The translations under genes and the position numbers were made by a program. The notes beneath the pieces are model-generated. The model searched no databases and had not been told where the DNA came from. It worked only from the letters and a program-made list of their open reading frames with translations. Positions 63,922-64,000 of a DNA stretch of 64,000 nt are shown here, piece after piece. This DNA comes from Haloarcula pelagica (GTDB lineage: Archaea > Halobacteriota > Halobacteria > Halobacteriales > Haloarculaceae): assembly GCF_030127105.1 (NCBI RefSeq), contig NZ_CP126161.1, forward strand, positions 496,001 through 560,000. The letters run 5' to 3'. Every line of letters begins with the position of its first letter. The stretch's first letter is position 1.

Positions 63922-64000
63922 ATGACCCTCAAACTGGAAGGTGCCCACACCACGGCACGCGTGATGGTCGACGACGAGTCGCTGGTCGAGGAGGGGTGTC
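63922..64000 (+). CDS. Probable RtcB-family RNA ligase, start only
   Basis: The window ends 26 codons into this gene. The N-terminus reads M-T-L-K-L-E-G-A-H-T-T-A-R-V-M-V-D-D, similar to the start of RtcB-like proteins that begin with a short strand and T-x-A-K-V-M. RtcB proteins join RNA ends with GTP. The call rests on these 26 residues only, so it is tentative. Confidence 0.4.
   Translation, partial: MTLKLEGAHTTARVMVDDESLVEEGC

Overview
The window is chromosomal DNA from a halophilic archaeon of the class Halobacteria. The evidence is the high G+C content, acidic proteins rich in Asp, Glu and Ala, leaderless promoters with a TATA-like box about 25-35 bases before the start codon, and many families known only or mainly from haloarchaea (halocyanin, bat-type HTH, FtsZ1, KorAB, DtdA). 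The genus cannot be fixed from sequence alone; a Haloarcula/Halomicrobium-type organism would fit. About 70 protein genes are supported. I found no rRNA, tRNA, CRISPR array, intact insertion sequence or replication origin.

Layout. 0-10 kb: a CaCA antiporter, two HTH regulators, an XPD-like Fe-S helicase, a Get3/ArsA ATPase, an SDR lacking the catalytic Tyr, endonuclease V, a zinc-finger rhomboid protease and a zinc-type dehydrogenase. 10-14 kb: a receiver-PAS protein, then a 44-residue hydrophobic peptide convergent with a CHAT (caspase-like) protease. 14-24 kb: PolX and Mut7-C, a tandem pair of unknown paralogues, a MacB-like ABC exporter with an exported CARDB-type protein, and a nuclease-like protein with a Cys cluster. 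24-31 kb: Nudix, an S10-like protein, an M20 hydrolase with a frameshift, a geranylgeranyl reductase, an aminotransferase, CinA, and a PHP-like protein with altered ligands. 31-36 kb: spt5, secE, ftsZ1, dtdA and a second antiporter. 36-45 kb: aroE (frameshift), pabB-pabA-pabC, a Rieske protein, a regulator, a TrxR-like flavoprotein (frameshifts), a ferredoxin-reductase-like protein and korA-korB. 45.5-47.3 kb: an AT-richer, probably acquired serine hydrolase beside a possible gene remnant. 48-53 kb: photolyase, an isoprenoid-synthase-like protein divergent from a second geranylgeranyl reductase, and a degenerate NAD-kinase homologue. 53-59 kb: a cytochrome bc-type operon on the minus strand (membrane protein, halocyanin, small membrane protein, Rieske, split cytochrome b, two small membrane proteins). 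59-64 kb: a third antiporter, a universal stress protein with an internal repeat, endonuclease III, GNAT, a peroxiredoxin-like protein, DoxX, and the first codons of a probable RtcB-family gene.

How the genes work together. The bc cluster probably moves electrons from quinol to the membrane-anchored copper protein halocyanin. pabBAC makes 4-aminobenzoate for folate. KorAB feeds ferredoxin from 2-oxoacids. Several neighbours share DNA repair (PolX, EndoV, Nth, photolyase, helicase), though they are not in one operon. The best candidates for something undescribed are the CHAT protease with its small membrane peptide (11.25-13.58 kb), the isoprenoid-synthase-like/geranylgeranyl-reductase divergent pair (49.4-52.0 kb), and several enzymes that kept their fold but lost key residues. 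Four single-base indels in G or C runs break three otherwise conserved genes between 25 and 42 kb, so sequencing or assembly error should be excluded before calling them pseudogenes.
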